From: Kalaharituber pfeilii
Taxonomy: Eukaryota; Ascomycota; Pezizomycetes; Pezizales; Pezizaceae
Assembly: GCA_015179045.1 (NCBI GenBank)
Contig: WHUZ01000080.1
Span: forward strand, 62,001 to 126,000
DNA: 64,000 bases
Reading direction: 5' to 3'
Positions 63,251-64,000 of the stretch are shown here, one piece after another (position 1 is the first letter of the stretch; every line of letters begins with the position of its first letter). A program made the position numbers and the translations under genes. Under the pieces are notes generated by a model. It was not told the DNA's origin. It ran no database searches and saw nothing but the letters and a program-made list of their open reading frames with translations.

Positions 63251-63507
63251 TCTCTATATACAGTATATACTCTCATCACCCTATGTCGAATACAGACTCG
63301 ATCTGCATATTGCATAGCACACTTATCCCTATACTTCCTAGTGCCGAATACTTCTGCATGGCACTGTATATCCAATAATCGTGACCGGACCAATTGGCTC
63401 AACCGGCAATGTTGATCCAATAAGACAGGTGATCCAATATGACAGGATCCAATATGAGAGGTTCGACTGTATCTACTCCACGTTCTACCAATATTGCTTC
63501 GGCAGAC

Positions 63508-63569
63508 CTTTATTGTTTTTCAAAAGAAAAACCCCGTAACCCCGCTTGCGGCTGTCGCCATTGCAGGGC
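63508..63569 (-). mobile_element. F2 hairpin-only micro-insertion, older
   Basis: The reverse complement of the F2 hairpin ends exactly at TTGCAGGGC. The poly(T) is decayed. The flanking GCTTCGGCAGAC and GCTTCATTCAGCAGAC are an imperfect duplication. Copy A (about 16200) has the empty site GCTTCGGCGGACTAG. Confidence 0.75.
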
Positions 63570-64000
63570 GCTTCATTCAGCAGACTGGAAACGTAATTTA
63601 CTGGGGACTTGCGAAAATGCGCTCATTAATCCCATTGAAGCCTAGAGATATCAAGCGTTACCCCCTATACATTAAAATGTCCAGGTGTCGGGATCTTGGT
63701 TTAGAGGGGATCTTTCATTTGTCATCATCTGGGAAGTCGAAGTCGGGATGAGACTTGCTTCTACATTACATATTGAAAATGGCAGGTAGAAGGATTCTAA
63801 GACTATGCAATCACAAATTACACACTTATTGAAGTCGTGGACTTCATGTTTGTTGTCCTTTTTCGCTTTTTATCCCTGTATCGCCTCCTATGCGTACGTC
63901 CAAAATGTTTTCTGTAATTGCCGCGTTTTGCCGCGTTATGACAAGGTATAGCCTTCAGGTCAGTTGGGTAGTTAACGTAAATGAGTGTGGCTTGCATATG

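Larger units (their letters stand above)
62077..63469 (+). mobile_element. Tc1-like transposon, decayed, TA TSD, with nested F1 LINE
   Basis: The ends CAGTCGAACC...GGTTCGACTG are flanked by TA (62075-62076 and 63470-63471). The inverted arms extend about 180 bp (for example CTAGGAAGTATAGGGATAAG on the left and its complement near 63340). Copy A shows the empty site CAATATAATATCTACTCC near 16170. Confidence 0.88.
58000..64000. repeat. Long non-coding repeat, copy B (continues past window end)
   Basis: Collinear with copy A (1969-16900). It carries its own set of inserts (58250-58315, 59516-59727, 59960-60017, 61110-61181, 62077-63469 and 63508-63569), none of which is at the same site in copy A. 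Long stretches hold no recognisable gene: 58320-59510, 60020-61100 and 61190-62076. Confidence 0.65.

Overview
This window looks like an accessory, transposon-saturated region of a filamentous fungal genome, probably an ascomycete. The evidence is short introns with GT...AG borders and CTAAC/CTGAC-type branch sites, and a TE set of LINEs with an RNase H domain (Tad1-like), pogo/Fot1-like, Tc1-like, IS630-like, hAT-like and Mutator-like elements. No tRNA, rRNA or CRISPR array was found. The species cannot be named from what is visible.

Only two apparently intact host-type genes stand out. The first (18114-21582, +) is a six-exon membrane protein of unknown function. Its splice model gives an uninterrupted frame of 1012 residues with a Thr-rich repeat domain. 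The second (38021-39274, +) is a two-exon protein of 399 residues with a 14-residue tandem coiled coil and a C-terminal domain that may be beta-trefoil/AbfB-like. An ankyrin-repeat remnant lies at 53.7-53.95 kb. The rest is mobile DNA.

Two LINE tail families dominate, and each ends in its own hairpin followed by poly(A). Family F1 ends in (C/A)TCGCCATAGCCC..GGGCGGCA.GCGA(G/T). Family F2 ends in GCCCTGCCATGG..GCAAGCGGGG. Most copies are 5' truncated into the RNase H/zinc-knuckle end of ORF2, and most have readable target-site duplications (TSDs). A long, decayed, probably full-length F1 element runs on the minus strand from about 51.33 to 41.34 kb. There are also elements that carry only an ORF1-like coding end joined directly to an F1 or F2 tail ('half-LINEs'), and at least eleven minute insertions that are just the terminal hairpin plus poly(A).

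Layout: 0-2 kb, F1 LINE with an 847-bp MITE. 2-17 kb, copy A of a long non-coding repeat, loaded with a MITE, hAT-like elements, a MULE-like element, a half-LINE, an IS630-like transposon carrying an F2 LINE, and an F1 LINE carrying a Mutator-like transposase remnant. 18-21.6 kb, the membrane-protein gene. 21.7-31.5 kb, F1 LINEs and a hAT-like element holding a deep nest (hAT > MULE > LINE > MULE > LINE tails). 31.5-33.5 kb, half-LINE inside half-LINE. 34.1-36.4 kb, an apparently intact pogo-like transposon inside an F1 LINE. 36.8-37.6 kb, third MITE. 38-39.3 kb, the coiled-coil gene. 39.6-51.4 kb, F2 and full-length F1 LINEs with nested insertions. 51.4-55.3 kb, Ty3/gypsy remnant, F1 LINEs and the ankyrin remnant. 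55.5-56.5 kb, an extreme AT-rich island. 57.4-64 kb, copy B of the long repeat, which serves as a natural empty-site control for several insertions in copy A, with a decayed Tc1-like element.

All identifications come from reading the sequence and the conceptual translations. No database search was possible.
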